Shown: one piece after another, positions 1-7,272 of the stretch
Numbering within the stretch: the first letter of the stretch is position 1
Layout: every line of letters starts with the position of its first letter
NCBI GenBank assembly: GCA_017853685.1
Contig: JAFMJD010000004.1
Span: forward strand, 1 to 41,026
From: Actinomycetota bacterium
GTDB lineage: Bacteria; Actinomycetota; Acidimicrobiia; Acidimicrobiales; Ilumatobacteraceae
DNA: 41,026 nt
Direction: 5' to 3'
Program-made: the position numbers and the translations under genes
Notes under the pieces: generated by a model
Seen by the model: only the letters and a program-made list of their open reading frames with translations
Database searches by the model: none
What the model was told of the DNA's origin: nothing

Positions 1-1154
1 GCCGGCGCCGGACGCTGCCCGTCCTTGGGCACCGGTGCGAGGTAGTAGCACTCCATGATCGCGCTGCGGTGATCGTTGCCGTTCGGGCGGAAGCGGTAGC
101 AGATGCGGTTGAAGGCGCCCCACGGGTGCAGGTTCGGGAACAGCGTGTAGTCGATGGAGTCCATGAACTCGGCATCGGACATCTGATCCACGCGGTCACC
201 GACCACCTTGCGCCATGTCTCGCGTGACAGCCCGGCAGCGAAGGCACGCATGCTCTGGCCCTCCTCGAGCGTGAAGGGCGCCTCTTGGTCCTCGCGGAGG
301 TCCAGCATGGCGCGCAGCTTCTCGTTCTCGGTGGGCGTCCAGCTCAGCAACGGGCTGGAGGTGCCGCCGGGCGTGATGACGCGTGAGCAGTTCTCCCACA
401 CGTCCACCTGGCTGTTGGTGTCACCGAGGTTGATCATGATCTGCGGGTGCGTGGCAACCACGTGGTACGCCTCGCAGAACGCCTCCTGCACGATCTTCCA
501 GTTCGCGTGGATCACCTTCGCAACGTGAGCCTCGATGTAGTAGTTCCTCAGATCCCATACCGGATCGAACTGCTCGGCGATCTCCTTCACGTGCTCCGAC
601 AGCGGCGCACAGTTCGGATCCGGGTTGATGAAGACGAACCCGCCCCACGTGCCCACCTTGACCTCGGGCAGGCCGAACTCGTCGGCCTTGACGTGCGGGA
701 AGTCCCACTGTGCGGGGATCATCTTGAGATCGCCCTCGAGCGACCACGTGAACGCGTGGAAGTTGCAACGGAACTCCGAGCAGTGACCGTCGTAGTCCTT
801 CAGCTTGCGGCCACGGTGCAGACAGGCATTCGGGTAGGCCTTGATCTCGCCCGACTGTGTGCGCACCACGATGAACGACAGGTGCGCGATCTCGTACACG
901 ATGTAGTCGCCGGGACGCGGGATTTCTTCCTCGCGGCACGCCATCTGCCACACGCGCTTCCAGAGATTCTCGACCTCACGCTCATGCCACTCACGTGAGA
1001 TGAAACGTTCGATCGAGATGTCCTCGGAGCCGAAATACTTCGGCGACTGCATGCGCAGTACTGCAGGAACCGGATGCGTGTCCTGATCCAGCAGTTGTTG
1101 ATAGGTGATTCCCGGTGAGCGAGCCGTTCCCGGCTCTGCGGCTGTCGTCGACAC
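1..1154 (-). CDS. Rieske non-heme iron oxygenase, alpha subunit (3' end beyond window)
   Basis: Terminal oxygenase of a Rieske-type hydroxylase or demethylase system; it activates O2 at a mononuclear iron using electrons from a separate reductase. The ORF track shows only shadows here because the true frame runs off the window edge. I translated it from GTG 1154, which has AAGGGGG about 6 nt upstream. The Rieske [2Fe-2S] ligands are C111-x-H113 and C130-x2-H133. The catalytic domain has the iron-binding H231-x4-H236 in EAYHVVATHPQ. The second cluster motif reads CNFHAF rather than the usual CPxHGW. About 384 residues are visible with no stop. It lies last in a DUF35-thiolase-Rieske row, but a palindrome and -10 box in the 168-bp gap suggest its own promoter. 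No reductase is nearby and the substrate is unknown. Confidence 0.9.
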   Translation of the reverse strand, partial: MSTTAAEPGTARSPGITYQQLLDQDTHPVPAVLRMQSPKYFGSEDISIERFISREWHEREVENLWKRVWQMACREEEIPRPGDYIVYEIAHLSFIVVRTQSGEIKAYPNACLHRGRKLKDYDGHCSEFRCNFHAFTWSLEGDLKMIPAQWDFPHVKADEFGLPEVKVGTWGGFVFINPDPNCAPLSEHVKEIAEQFDPVWDLRNYYIEAHVAKVIHANWKIVQEAFCEAYHVVATHPQIMINLGDTNSQVDVWENCSRVITPGGTSSPLLSWTPTENEKLRAMLDLREDQEAPFTLEEGQSMRAFAAGLSRETWRKVVGDRVDQMSDAEFMDSIDYTLFPNLHPWGAFNRICYRFRPNGNDHRSAIMECYYLAPVPKDGQRPAP

Positions 1155-1192
1155 GATGTCCCCCTTGGTTGACGTGTAACCCCGATGCGCTG

Positions 1193-1214
1193 TTATTGAT
1201 CATACGATCAATAA
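1193..1214 (-). promoter_or_regulatory. Perfect palindrome (putative repressor operator) over a -10 box
   Basis: Two 9-bp arms, TTATTGATC and GATCAATAA, are separated by ATAC. This is an AT-rich island in GC-rich DNA. On the minus strand it contains TATGAT (1204-1199), a near-consensus -10. That would place transcription start about 38 nt before the Rieske GTG at 1154. No good -35 is visible. Size and symmetry fit a TetR- or GntR-type dimer site; the regulator is not in the window. Confidence 0.6.
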
Positions 1215-1279
1215 ACCGCTCGGGGGAAGTGCAAGCTTTTGACGGGGGCCGGAGGGCTCCGGGTCGGAGCCGTGAGGTT

Positions 1280-1313
1280 GGATTGGGGTGACGCTGCGGA
1301 GCGCCCCGAATCC
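1280..1313 (-). terminator. Hairpin after the thiolase gene, no T-tract
   Basis: An interrupted stem of about 13 bp (GGATT-GGGG-CGCT pairing with AGCG-CCCC-AATCC, one bulge and one small asymmetric loop) lies 10 bp past the thiolase stop. No T-run follows, so it is at best a weak intrinsic terminator or an mRNA 3' stabiliser. A second small hairpin (GGCTCC-N5-GGAGCC) lies at 1255-1271. Confidence 0.35.
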
Positions 1314-1322
1314 CCGTGTGCG

Positions 1323-2468
1323 TCAGCGGCTGAGGATGGTGACGCCCGAAATCCCGGGTGCGCCATACACGTGGGTGTAGGCGGTCTTGGGGTTGTTCGG
1401 CACCTGGCGCGGACCGGCGTCGCCGCGCAACTGCAGCACGTTCTCGTAGACCTGACGCAGGCCCGAGGCGCCGATGGGCTCACCATTCGCGAGGCATCCA
1501 CCGTCGGTGTTCACCGGCAACTTGCCGTTGATCTCGGTCTCGCCGGCCTGAATCATGAACTCCTGCTCGCCATGTGCGCAGAAGCCGTTCTCGGCCATGT
1601 GCATGACCTCGGCGCCGGTCTCGGTGTCCTGCAGCTGGGCCACGTCGATGTCCTTGGGGCCCATGCCCGCCATCTCGTATGCAGCCTTCGACGCGTCGAT
1701 GGTGGGACCATCGCCGTGCTCGAGCGCGAGGTGTGGTGCGAGCACCTCGAACGAACCGAAGCGACGGCTGCGGACCACGGCGGCCTTCAGGTAGATCGGC
1801 TTGTTGGTGTACTTGTGAGCAACATCGGCGCGGGCGAGGATGAGTGCCACGCCGCCCTCTGCAGGCGAGCAGAACATGTACTGCGTGAGCGGGTACGACA
1901 GCATCGGCGAGTTGAGCACTTCTTCCTCGCTGAGCGGCTTGCGGCGCCAGCCGAGCGGGTTGAGCGAACCGTTGCGCGATGCCTTCGCCGCAACCTTCGC
2001 CAGCGTGTTCTGCGTGATGCCGTACTGCTGCATGTAGCGGTTGATCTTCATGCCGAAGAACTGCGTGGTGAGCGCAAGGCCCGATGCGCCGTAGTAGCCC
2101 TCGGGGCCCGAGCGCGCGGTGGCCACACGGAATGCGCCGCGCTCGTGCTTGTCGAAGCCGATGGCGATACCCACGTCGAACATGCCCGACTGAATGGTGG
2201 AGTAGGCGCTGAACAAGGCCGAGCCGCCGGTGGCGCAACCGTTCGCCACGTTGATGAACTGCAGGCCCGTGAGGCCCAACTTGCTCACCATCGTGTCGGC
2301 GGCGCCAGCGGCGAGGCTGCCTCCGAACGCGAACTGCATGTCTTCCCACTTGGCGCCTGCATCGGCGAGCGCGCGGCGCACGGCGACAACACCTTGGTCC
2401 TGACCCGACACACCCTCGGTACGACCGAACTGGTGCATTCCGATTCCGACAATTGCTACGTCAGTCAT
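1323..2468 (-). CDS. Thiolase-fold protein, SCP-x/Ltp2-like (possible side-chain aldolase)
   Basis: 381 residues over the whole thiolase fold. The nucleophile-position cysteine is C78 in NVANGCATGG. The C-terminal active-site loop reads GGCLANGEPIGASG, so the histidine of the classical GHP motif is replaced by Glu. The NEAF/HDCF region reads QLQDTET. A canonical acetyl-CoA acetyltransferase is therefore doubtful. In characterised Ltp2 a thiolase of this kind pairs with a DUF35 protein and acts as a retro-aldolase on a steroid side-chain CoA ester. The DUF35 gene lies 15 bp upstream here, which supports that complex. Start ATG 2468 has GAAGGGG upstream. Automated annotation would probably say acetyl-CoA acetyltransferase or lipid-transfer protein; the actual CoA substrate cannot be read. 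Confidence 0.88.
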   Translation of the reverse strand: MTDVAIVGIGMHQFGRTEGVSGQDQGVVAVRRALADAGAKWEDMQFAFGGSLAAGAADTMVSKLGLTGLQFINVANGCATGGSALFSAYSTIQSGMFDVGIAIGFDKHERGAFRVATARSGPEGYYGASGLALTTQFFGMKINRYMQQYGITQNTLAKVAAKASRNGSLNPLGWRRKPLSEEEVLNSPMLSYPLTQYMFCSPAEGGVALILARADVAHKYTNKPIYLKAAVVRSRRFGSFEVLAPHLALEHGDGPTIDASKAAYEMAGMGPKDIDVAQLQDTETGAEVMHMAENGFCAHGEQEFMIQAGETEINGKLPVNTDGGCLANGEPIGASGLRQVYENVLQLRGDAGPRQVPNNPKTAYTHVYGAPGISGVTILSR

Positions 2469-2483
2469 TGCTCGACCCCTTCT

Positions 2484-2915
2484 TCAGCTTTCCACCGGCT
2501 TGAACGCGAATGTGATGATCTCGTTGCCGTCTTCGTCGACCTTCAGCGGGATGAACACCAGTTCCATCTCCATCCCGATCTTCAGTTTGGCCGGATCGGC
2601 CTCGGTGAGGCGTGCTTCCACCTTGCACTGTCCGGGCAGTTCCACGTACCCCACACCGAACGGCTTGAACGTGAGGGGATTGTCGTCACCGATGTAGGGC
2701 GGCGCCTTGGGCGGGAAGCCCTGGACCGTCCAGGTCCACAGGGTCCCTCGGGTACCGAGTTCCACACGCTCGGTCTCGGTGCCCGTGCAGCGCGGGCATC
2801 CGTCCTGGGCGGGGAACATGTGGTTGTTGCACGACGTGCACCGGGAGCCGAGGAGCCTCGGCGAATCCGACGGCCACGTGAACGCGCCCTCTGTAACGGC
2901 AACCTGACCGGGCAT
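2484..2915 (-). CDS. DUF35 Zn-ribbon/OB-fold protein, partner of the thiolase
   Basis: 143 residues. An N-terminal rubredoxin-like zinc ribbon has C26-x2-C29 and C40-x2-C43 (RCTSCNNHMFP, GCPRCTG). It is followed by an OB-fold with the typical FGVGYVELP strand. Proteins of this family (ChsH2 C-terminal domain, acyl-CoA-associated OB proteins) bind thiolase-like partners and help bind the acyl-CoA. It is the first gene of the minus-strand row, with a GGGAGAG ribosome-binding site before ATG 2915, and the thiolase follows after 15 bp. It should act in a heteromeric complex rather than alone. Confidence 0.9.
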   Translation of the reverse strand: MPGQVAVTEGAFTWPSDSPRLLGSRCTSCNNHMFPAQDGCPRCTGTETERVELGTRGTLWTWTVQGFPPKAPPYIGDDNPLTFKPFGVGYVELPGQCKVEARLTEADPAKLKIGMEMELVFIPLKVDEDGNEIITFAFKPVES

Positions 2916-2959
2916 CGACGTCTCTCCCTCGGGCGATCGAACGGTGAGCCTCGTTTGTA

Positions 2960-2989
2960 CCTGATTTACGAACTACCTGCACAATCAGG
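2960..2989. promoter_or_regulatory. Inverted repeat in the divergent DUF35/GH-like intergenic region
   Basis: CCTGATT (2960-2966) and AATCAGG (2983-2989) are perfect 7-bp arms with a 16-bp spacer. They sit in the AT-richest part of the 140-bp gap between the divergent genes at 2915 and 3056. The spacing is long for a single dimer site. I see no convincing -10 for the minus-strand operon. Confidence 0.3.
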
Positions 2990-3043
2990 GTCCTGACCGC
3001 CCCGGATTTCGTCATCTGCCCGTAATGATTTGGGCCACGCGGG

Positions 3044-3055
3044 TACGCTGGCGGC
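3044..3055 (+). promoter_or_regulatory. -10 box TACGCT for a leaderless start
   Basis: TACGCT (3044-3049) is followed by 6 nt and then GTG 3056. There is no Shine-Dalgarno sequence. The arrangement matches several other genes in this window and predicts that transcription begins at or next to the start codon. Confidence 0.5.
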
Positions 3056-4915
3056 GTGGCGCGGATCGAACAGGGACTCGGCGGGGGCCTGCGGGCCACC
3101 AGCGTCGTCGAGCGGCTCGCCGAGCTCTACGCACCGCCGAAGAAGTCCCGGTCGTTCCGTGTGGGTCGGATGGGATTCGGCGGAGGGCGTTCGGGCGGTC
3201 GGCGTGCCCGTCGGCGCCGGCGCAGTGCCTTTGCCGAGCAGGTCCGCTACGGCGGTCCGGGACGCTGGGCAGTAGCCGGGATCATCCTCGGGGTGCTGTT
3301 GGTGACCGCACTGGTGGTGGTGGTGCGCACCACGTGGATCACCGTGCAGACCGACGGTGTGGCCGATGGCGATGTGATCCGTGGCGATCAGGTGTCCCGT
3401 CTTGCCTTCCGCATCAAAGCCGGCGGCCCCGCGGCCGATTCGGTCATGGTGATGTTCAACGGCAAAGAGGTCGAGACCGAAGCCGACCCGGATGGGTTCC
3501 TCGTGGCTCCCCTCACCATGGCCACGCCCGGCGACAACCGAATCAACTACCGCATCAACAGCAAGTACCCCTGGGCCCGAGATAAGACGGGCCAGATCGC
3601 GTTCAGCGTGCGGTTCGGCCCGAGTCTCAGTGTTCCCCGAACCGTTCCGCCGCCCACCAGTCGGCGCGCCACGTTGGTGCGCGGCCTCGCCGACGACGAT
3701 GTGATCGTCACGGTGAACGGCAAGCCCGCCTCGCGTGAGTCCGGGATGTTCCAGGCCTATGTGCCCTTCGGTGCACGCGATGCAACCGTGATCGCCACTG
3801 CGCCCGACGGTGCGGTCACCAAGGCAGTCGTGAAGTTCGACAGCACGCCGGTGAAGGCCGATCCCATCCAGGCCTTCCACCTCAGCCTCCCGGCTTGGCG
3901 GTACCCGAACCTGGACAAGACCTTGGTCCGACTGTCGCGGGAGAAGAAGATCAACGCTGCGGTGCTCACCATCAAAGACGAGTACGGCGTGATCGGCTAC
4001 AAGACCGGCGTACCGCTTGCGAACCAGATCGGCGCAGTGGGCAAGGACTGGCGCGTGAAGGAGGGCGAGCTCACCTTCGGCTTCTACGAGCCCCGACAGG
4101 CCATCGATCGCCTGCACGAACTCGGACTGCGCGCCATCGGGCGAATCACCTGTTTCCTCGACCCGCAACTCGCAGAGTGGGCACTGAAGAACGACCAGCG
4201 CAACATGCTGGTGCAGAACGCCAATGGTGAGCCGATCCGCACGGCGTACGGCACCGCGGTGTTCACCAACTTTGCTGATGAACGCGTCCGTCAGTACCTG
4301 ATCCAACTCGCCGTCGAGGCAGCCAAGCTCGGCTTCGACGACATCATGTTCGACTATGTGCGCCGGCCCGAGGGCAAGATGGAGAACCTGCAGTTCCCCG
4401 GACTCACCACGTCGCCGGCAGTTGCGGTGGCGAACTTCGTGCGGGAGGCCCGTCAGGCACTGCCGCCGAATGTGAAGCTGGGTCTCGCCGTGTTCGGCGT
4501 GTCCGCGTCACGGCCGTATCTCGTGGGCCAGGACATCCGCCTGCTCGCTCCGCTCGTCGACTACATCGCGCCGATGGTGTATCCGTCGCACTGGGTGGAG
4601 GGCGAGTACAAGGTGCAGAGCCCGATTGCCGAACCGGGCAAGATCGTGGAGCGCTCCACTGCCGAATTCGTTCGACAGGCCTCCACCGGCGGGGCGTACA
4701 CCATTCCGTGGATCCAGGACTTCGACGCCATGGGTTACAAGTACGGCGTCGACGAGGTGGGTGCCCAGATCAACGCGTCGTACAAGGGCAATGGCTCGGG
4801 CTTCTTCCTGTGGAACTCCAAGATCGAGTACCACCTCGAGGCACTGCCCGTCGTCGGTACGTATCAGCCCGACGACGCCGAGCAGCCTCCGCTCACCACG
4901 GTGAAGAAGAAGTAG
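3056..4915 (+). CDS. Membrane-anchored DUF4015-type glycoside-hydrolase-like protein
   Basis: 619 residues. An Arg/Gly-rich cytoplasmic N-terminus (about 1-70) precedes one transmembrane helix (about 71-93). An extracellular beta-rich, bacterial-Ig-like stretch (about 95-265) follows, then a TIM-barrel DUF4015 domain (about 275-600). The barrel shows the expected strand ends: AVLTIKDEYGVIGY, FDDIMFDYVRRPEG with D433, and DYIAPMVYPSHW near residue 503. Members are predicted to act on cell-surface polysaccharide; the substrate is unknown. Start is GTG 3056, with no ribosome-binding site but a -10 box just upstream. It converges with the SGNH gene (4 bp between stops), so one surface-glycan neighbourhood is plausible but unproven. 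Confidence 0.82.
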   Translation: MARIEQGLGGGLRATSVVERLAELYAPPKKSRSFRVGRMGFGGGRSGGRRARRRRRSAFAEQVRYGGPGRWAVAGIILGVLLVTALVVVVRTTWITVQTDGVADGDVIRGDQVSRLAFRIKAGGPAADSVMVMFNGKEVETEADPDGFLVAPLTMATPGDNRINYRINSKYPWARDKTGQIAFSVRFGPSLSVPRTVPPPTSRRATLVRGLADDDVIVTVNGKPASRESGMFQAYVPFGARDATVIATAPDGAVTKAVVKFDSTPVKADPIQAFHLSLPAWRYPNLDKTLVRLSREKKINAAVLTIKDEYGVIGYKTGVPLANQIGAVGKDWRVKEGELTFGFYEPRQAIDRLHELGLRAIGRITCFLDPQLAEWALKNDQRNMLVQNANGEPIRTAYGTAVFTNFADERVRQYLIQLAVEAAKLGFDDIMFDYVRRPEGKMENLQFPGLTTSPAVAVANFVREARQALPPNVKLGLAVFGVSASRPYLVGQDIRLLAPLVDYIAPMVYPSHWVEGEYKVQSPIAEPGKIVERSTAEFVRQASTGGAYTIPWIQDFDAMGYKYGVDEVGAQINASYKGNGSGFFLWNSKIEYHLEALPVVGTYQPDDAEQPPLTTVKKK

Positions 4916-4919
4916 TAGT

Positions 4920-5636
4920 TCACACGTCCCCGGGATCAGTGGTACCCGGGTCGACGGGCGGCGGCTGGTGGCGAGCAGCCTCCACCATCGCCATCTCGCG
5001 CATTGCGTTCACGAGGAACACATTGCGATGACGTGAGCCCCGAAGGTTGTAGTGAAAGCCGTCGCTCTGGTGCCATTCGCGGTGTCTGCGTGCGATGGGT
5101 GCCCAGTGCAGGATGTGGAGGTTCGGCCAGCGGGTGGTGGCCTCGGCGAGATAGCGGTTGTACCGAACGGCGCCGGGGGACCGCAGACCGTAGATGGTGC
5201 AGATGCCGACCGTTCGGTCTGCACCGATCGCTCCGAGGAGCGTGTCGAACATGGTGGTGGCCGCTGCCGCAGTGCGGGTTCCGTACCGCAGGTCGTTGGC
5301 GCCTACGGCGATCACGTACGCACTCGGGTCGAATCCTGCGCGTCGCGCCGAACGGACTGCTCGCACCGCCGAGGGGTACCGCGGAAACTCACGATGCATC
5401 GACCGAGCAGCCTGGAGATCACAGCGGTACGGGCCGATATCGCTCGAGCGCAGCAGGCTCACCAGATGTGTTCGGTAGCCAGCAGCGGTCGAGTCGCCGA
5501 TGAGCATCACATTGCCCCACGTGCGCACGGTGGAGTCGGTTCTCACCCACGGAGCAGCATGTGCCTCGGTGTTGCCCAGCAACAACGAAGCGGGCGCACT
5601 GGCGACGATCGCAAGGGCTTGGCGGCGGGTGACCAC
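4920..5636 (-). CDS. Tat-exported SGNH/GDSL hydrolase (paralog 1)
   Basis: 238 residues. A twin-arginine signal (TRRQALAIVAS, cleavage likely after EAHA near 27) leads to an SGNH hydrolase fold. Block I is LIGDST with S49, block III is AVGANDLRYGTRT, and block V is SDGFHYN, giving the Ser-Asp-His catalytic set. The C-terminus is a short Pro-rich tail. Such enzymes deacylate lipids or deacetylate surface glycans; the substrate cannot be told. It is the last of three tandem paralogs and starts at GTG 5636 behind CATACT-N6 with no ribosome-binding site. Confidence 0.85.
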   Translation of the reverse strand: MVTRRQALAIVASAPASLLLGNTEAHAAPWVRTDSTVRTWGNVMLIGDSTAAGYRTHLVSLLRSSDIGPYRCDLQAARSMHREFPRYPSAVRAVRSARRAGFDPSAYVIAVGANDLRYGTRTAAAATTMFDTLLGAIGADRTVGICTIYGLRSPGAVRYNRYLAEATTRWPNLHILHWAPIARRHREWHQSDGFHYNLRGSRHRNVFLVNAMREMAMVEAARHQPPPVDPGTTDPGDV

Positions 5637-5648
5637 TGTTTGAGTATG
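5637..5648 (-). promoter_or_regulatory. CATACT-N6 leaderless -10 of SGNH paralog 1
   Basis: CATACT (5648-5643) followed by 6 nt and GTG 5636. The same GCATACT-N6-GTG arrangement stands before all three SGNH paralogs. No -35 is conserved among them. Confidence 0.55.
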
Positions 5649-5673
5649 CCGAATCCGGCTGCTCGGTGGGTGT

Positions 5674-6426
5674 TCAGGCGCTGGGTGTTGTCGCCGTCGT
5701 GGCGGTGGTTGTCGTGGTGGTGGTTGTCGTGGTGGTGGTCGTGTCGCCCGAGCCGGTGCGAATTGCGTGAGCCTGACACGTGGTCACCATGGCCCGGATC
5801 ATGAACGAGTTGCGGTGGCGCGAGCCCTGCAGGTTGTAGTGAAACCCGTCGGCTGCGTGCCACTCGGGGTGTCGGCGCGCCGTCTTGGCCCAGTCGATGA
5901 TGAGCAGGTTCGGCCATCGTCGGGCCGCCTGGCCGAGGTACCGGTTGAACAACCCCGACATGCTCGGCACGGTGGCGTACATGTTCAAGAAGCCAACAGT
6001 GCACTGCTCACCAGCGGCTTCCATGAGCTTGTCGAACGTCCTCTTGGCCATCGCGGGTGTCCGGGTGCCGTACTTCAGATCATTGGCGCCCAGTGCAATC
6101 ACGATGCACGACGGGTCGAACCCAACGGCGCGTGAGCGGCGGATCGCAGTGACGCCCGAGTAACTCGTGCGGCCCTGCCGGGTCATCGAGCGTCCGGGAC
6201 CGATGTCGAAGCGGTACGGACCGAGATTCGTGGATCTCAGTTGCCGGAGGAGATCGCCGCGGAATCCGTTGGATGTGGAGTCGCCGATGTAGAGCACCGG
6301 TCCGAACTCTCGCACCGTGTTGTCGCGCACGATGAACGGTCGTGCAGCCTCGGCGCCGTCAGGAGCAAGCAGTACTGCAGCGGGCAGCACTGCGGTTCCT
6401 GCCAACAAATGACGTCGAGAGATCAC
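5674..6426 (-). CDS. Tat-exported SGNH/GDSL hydrolase with Thr-run tail (paralog 2)
   Basis: 250 residues. Twin-arginine signal SRRHLLAG with a hydrophobic stretch and likely cleavage after GAEA (about residue 27). SGNH motifs are YIGDST (S50), ALGANDLKYGTRT and ADGFHYNLQGSRHRN. The catalytic domain ends near residue 225, followed by a run of 13 threonines, two more Thr pairs and PSA. The tail may be an O-glycosylated wall-proximal stalk (inference) or just an expanding triplet repeat. Start GTG 6426 lies 6 nt after CATACT. Confidence 0.85.
   Translation of the reverse strand: MISRRHLLAGTAVLPAAVLLAPDGAEAARPFIVRDNTVREFGPVLYIGDSTSNGFRGDLLRQLRSTNLGPYRFDIGPGRSMTRQGRTSYSGVTAIRRSRAVGFDPSCIVIALGANDLKYGTRTPAMAKRTFDKLMEAAGEQCTVGFLNMYATVPSMSGLFNRYLGQAARRWPNLLIIDWAKTARRHPEWHAADGFHYNLQGSRHRNSFMIRAMVTTCQAHAIRTGSGDTTTTTTTTTTTTTATTATTPSA
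5686..5742 (-). repeat. Threonine-codon low-complexity tract
   Basis: ACN codons encode T13-A-TT-A-TT at the end of SGNH paralog 2. Codons are mixed (mostly ACC, ACG and ACA), so the peptide rather than a pure trinucleotide repeat is maintained. The two neighbouring paralogs lack it. Confidence 0.8.
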
Positions 6427-6438
6427 TCGGTCAGTATG
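6427..6438 (-). promoter_or_regulatory. CATACT-N6 leaderless -10 of SGNH paralog 2
   Basis: CATACT (6438-6433), 6 nt, then GTG 6426. It lies within the 28-bp gap after paralog 3, so each copy appears to carry its own promoter. Confidence 0.55.
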
Positions 6439-6454
6439 CCGGGTTCCGGAGCGC

Positions 6455-7153
6455 TCACTGCCCGGCGGGCCAACGCTGTAGTCGGGCCGAGGCGAACAAG
6501 ACTGTGTTCACCATGGCCCGCGCCACAAAACTGTTTCGCGCTTCGGCACCTTCGTAGTTGTAATGAAAGCCGTCGTCCTGATGCCAACGTCGGTGACGAC
6601 GCGCCAGCGAGGCCCAGTCGAGCACGATCAGGTTGGGCCACGATGTGCGTGCTTCTTCGAGCCATGCGTTGAAGTAGCGGGCCTTGGTGGGCACGGTTGC
6701 GTAGATGTTGAAGAATCCGATGGCGCGGTTGGGGCCGATCTCTCGGAACAATGTGTCGGTGAGGTCGGTGAAGTTCTCGTGTGACTCAGTGGCGTAGCCG
6801 AGGTCGTTCGCGCCGAGTGCCACCACCACTGCTTGTGGGTCGAAGCCGCGGGATCGAGCATCCTGCACTGCGCGCACGGCCGATGGGAATCGCTTGAACT
6901 CGCGTGAGATCGATCGTCCGGGTTGCAGGTCACAGCGATAGGGGCCCACCTCGTGCTCGGCGAGCACATTGTCGAGCCGACTCCAGTGGCGACTCGAGGT
7001 CGAGTCGCCGATGAAGAGCACCGGGCCGAAACGCCGGCGGGTGGCGTCCTCCACGAGCACATTCGCCGAGCCTGCCGAGACAGGCGACGACCCCAGCAGG
7101 GTCGATGCGGCACCCGCAGCGGTTGCGGTGAGCAGATGGCGCCGACTGATCAC
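6455..7153 (-). CDS. Tat-exported SGNH/GDSL hydrolase (paralog 3)
   Basis: 232 residues when started at GTG 7153. The ORF track extends to 7258, but the upstream 35 residues are Arg-rich without family likeness. GTG 7153 gives the same VISRRHLL twin-arginine start as paralog 2 and sits behind the shared CATACT-N6 element. SGNH motifs: FIGDST (S51), ALGANDLGYATES and DDGFHYNYEGAEARN. The GRSISREF segment resembles GRSMTRQG and ARSMHREF in the sister copies. It is the promoter-proximal copy of the triplet, divergent from the SDR at 7273. Confidence 0.85.
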   Translation of the reverse strand: MISRRHLLTATAAGAASTLLGSSPVSAGSANVLVEDATRRRFGPVLFIGDSTSSRHWSRLDNVLAEHEVGPYRCDLQPGRSISREFKRFPSAVRAVQDARSRGFDPQAVVVALGANDLGYATESHENFTDLTDTLFREIGPNRAIGFFNIYATVPTKARYFNAWLEEARTSWPNLIVLDWASLARRHRRWHQDDGFHYNYEGAEARNSFVARAMVNTVLFASARLQRWPAGQ

Positions 7154-7165
7154 ACCGAAAGTATG
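7154..7165 (-). promoter_or_regulatory. CATACT-N6 leaderless -10 of SGNH paralog 3
   Basis: CATACT (7165-7160), 6 nt, then GTG 7153. This decides the start codon against the longer ORF-track form. Confidence 0.55.
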
Positions 7166-7178
7166 CCCACGGTCGGTG

Positions 7179-7207
7179 TTCGCCCGAGCAGCCCGGGCAA
7201 CTAGCCT
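7179..7207 (+). promoter_or_regulatory. Promoter candidate of the SDR-RidA pair
   Basis: TTCGCC (7179-7184), a 17-bp spacer and TAGCCT (7202-7207). Transcription would start about 60 nt before the SDR ATG at 7273, which has its own ribosome-binding site, AAGGGGAA. The -35 match is weak. Confidence 0.4.
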
Positions 7208-7272
7208 GACCCGACACATCGACACCAACCGACGATCGGTCTTGCGCCGACACGACAAGGGGAATCAATCAC

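Noticed and set aside
1239-2996. 585-residue plus-strand ORF
   Set aside because: Antisense to the thiolase and DUF35 genes, low-complexity composition, no motif.
2966-4306. 446-residue minus-strand ORF
   Set aside because: Antisense to the DUF4015 gene; the plus frame has a transmembrane helix and barrel motifs.
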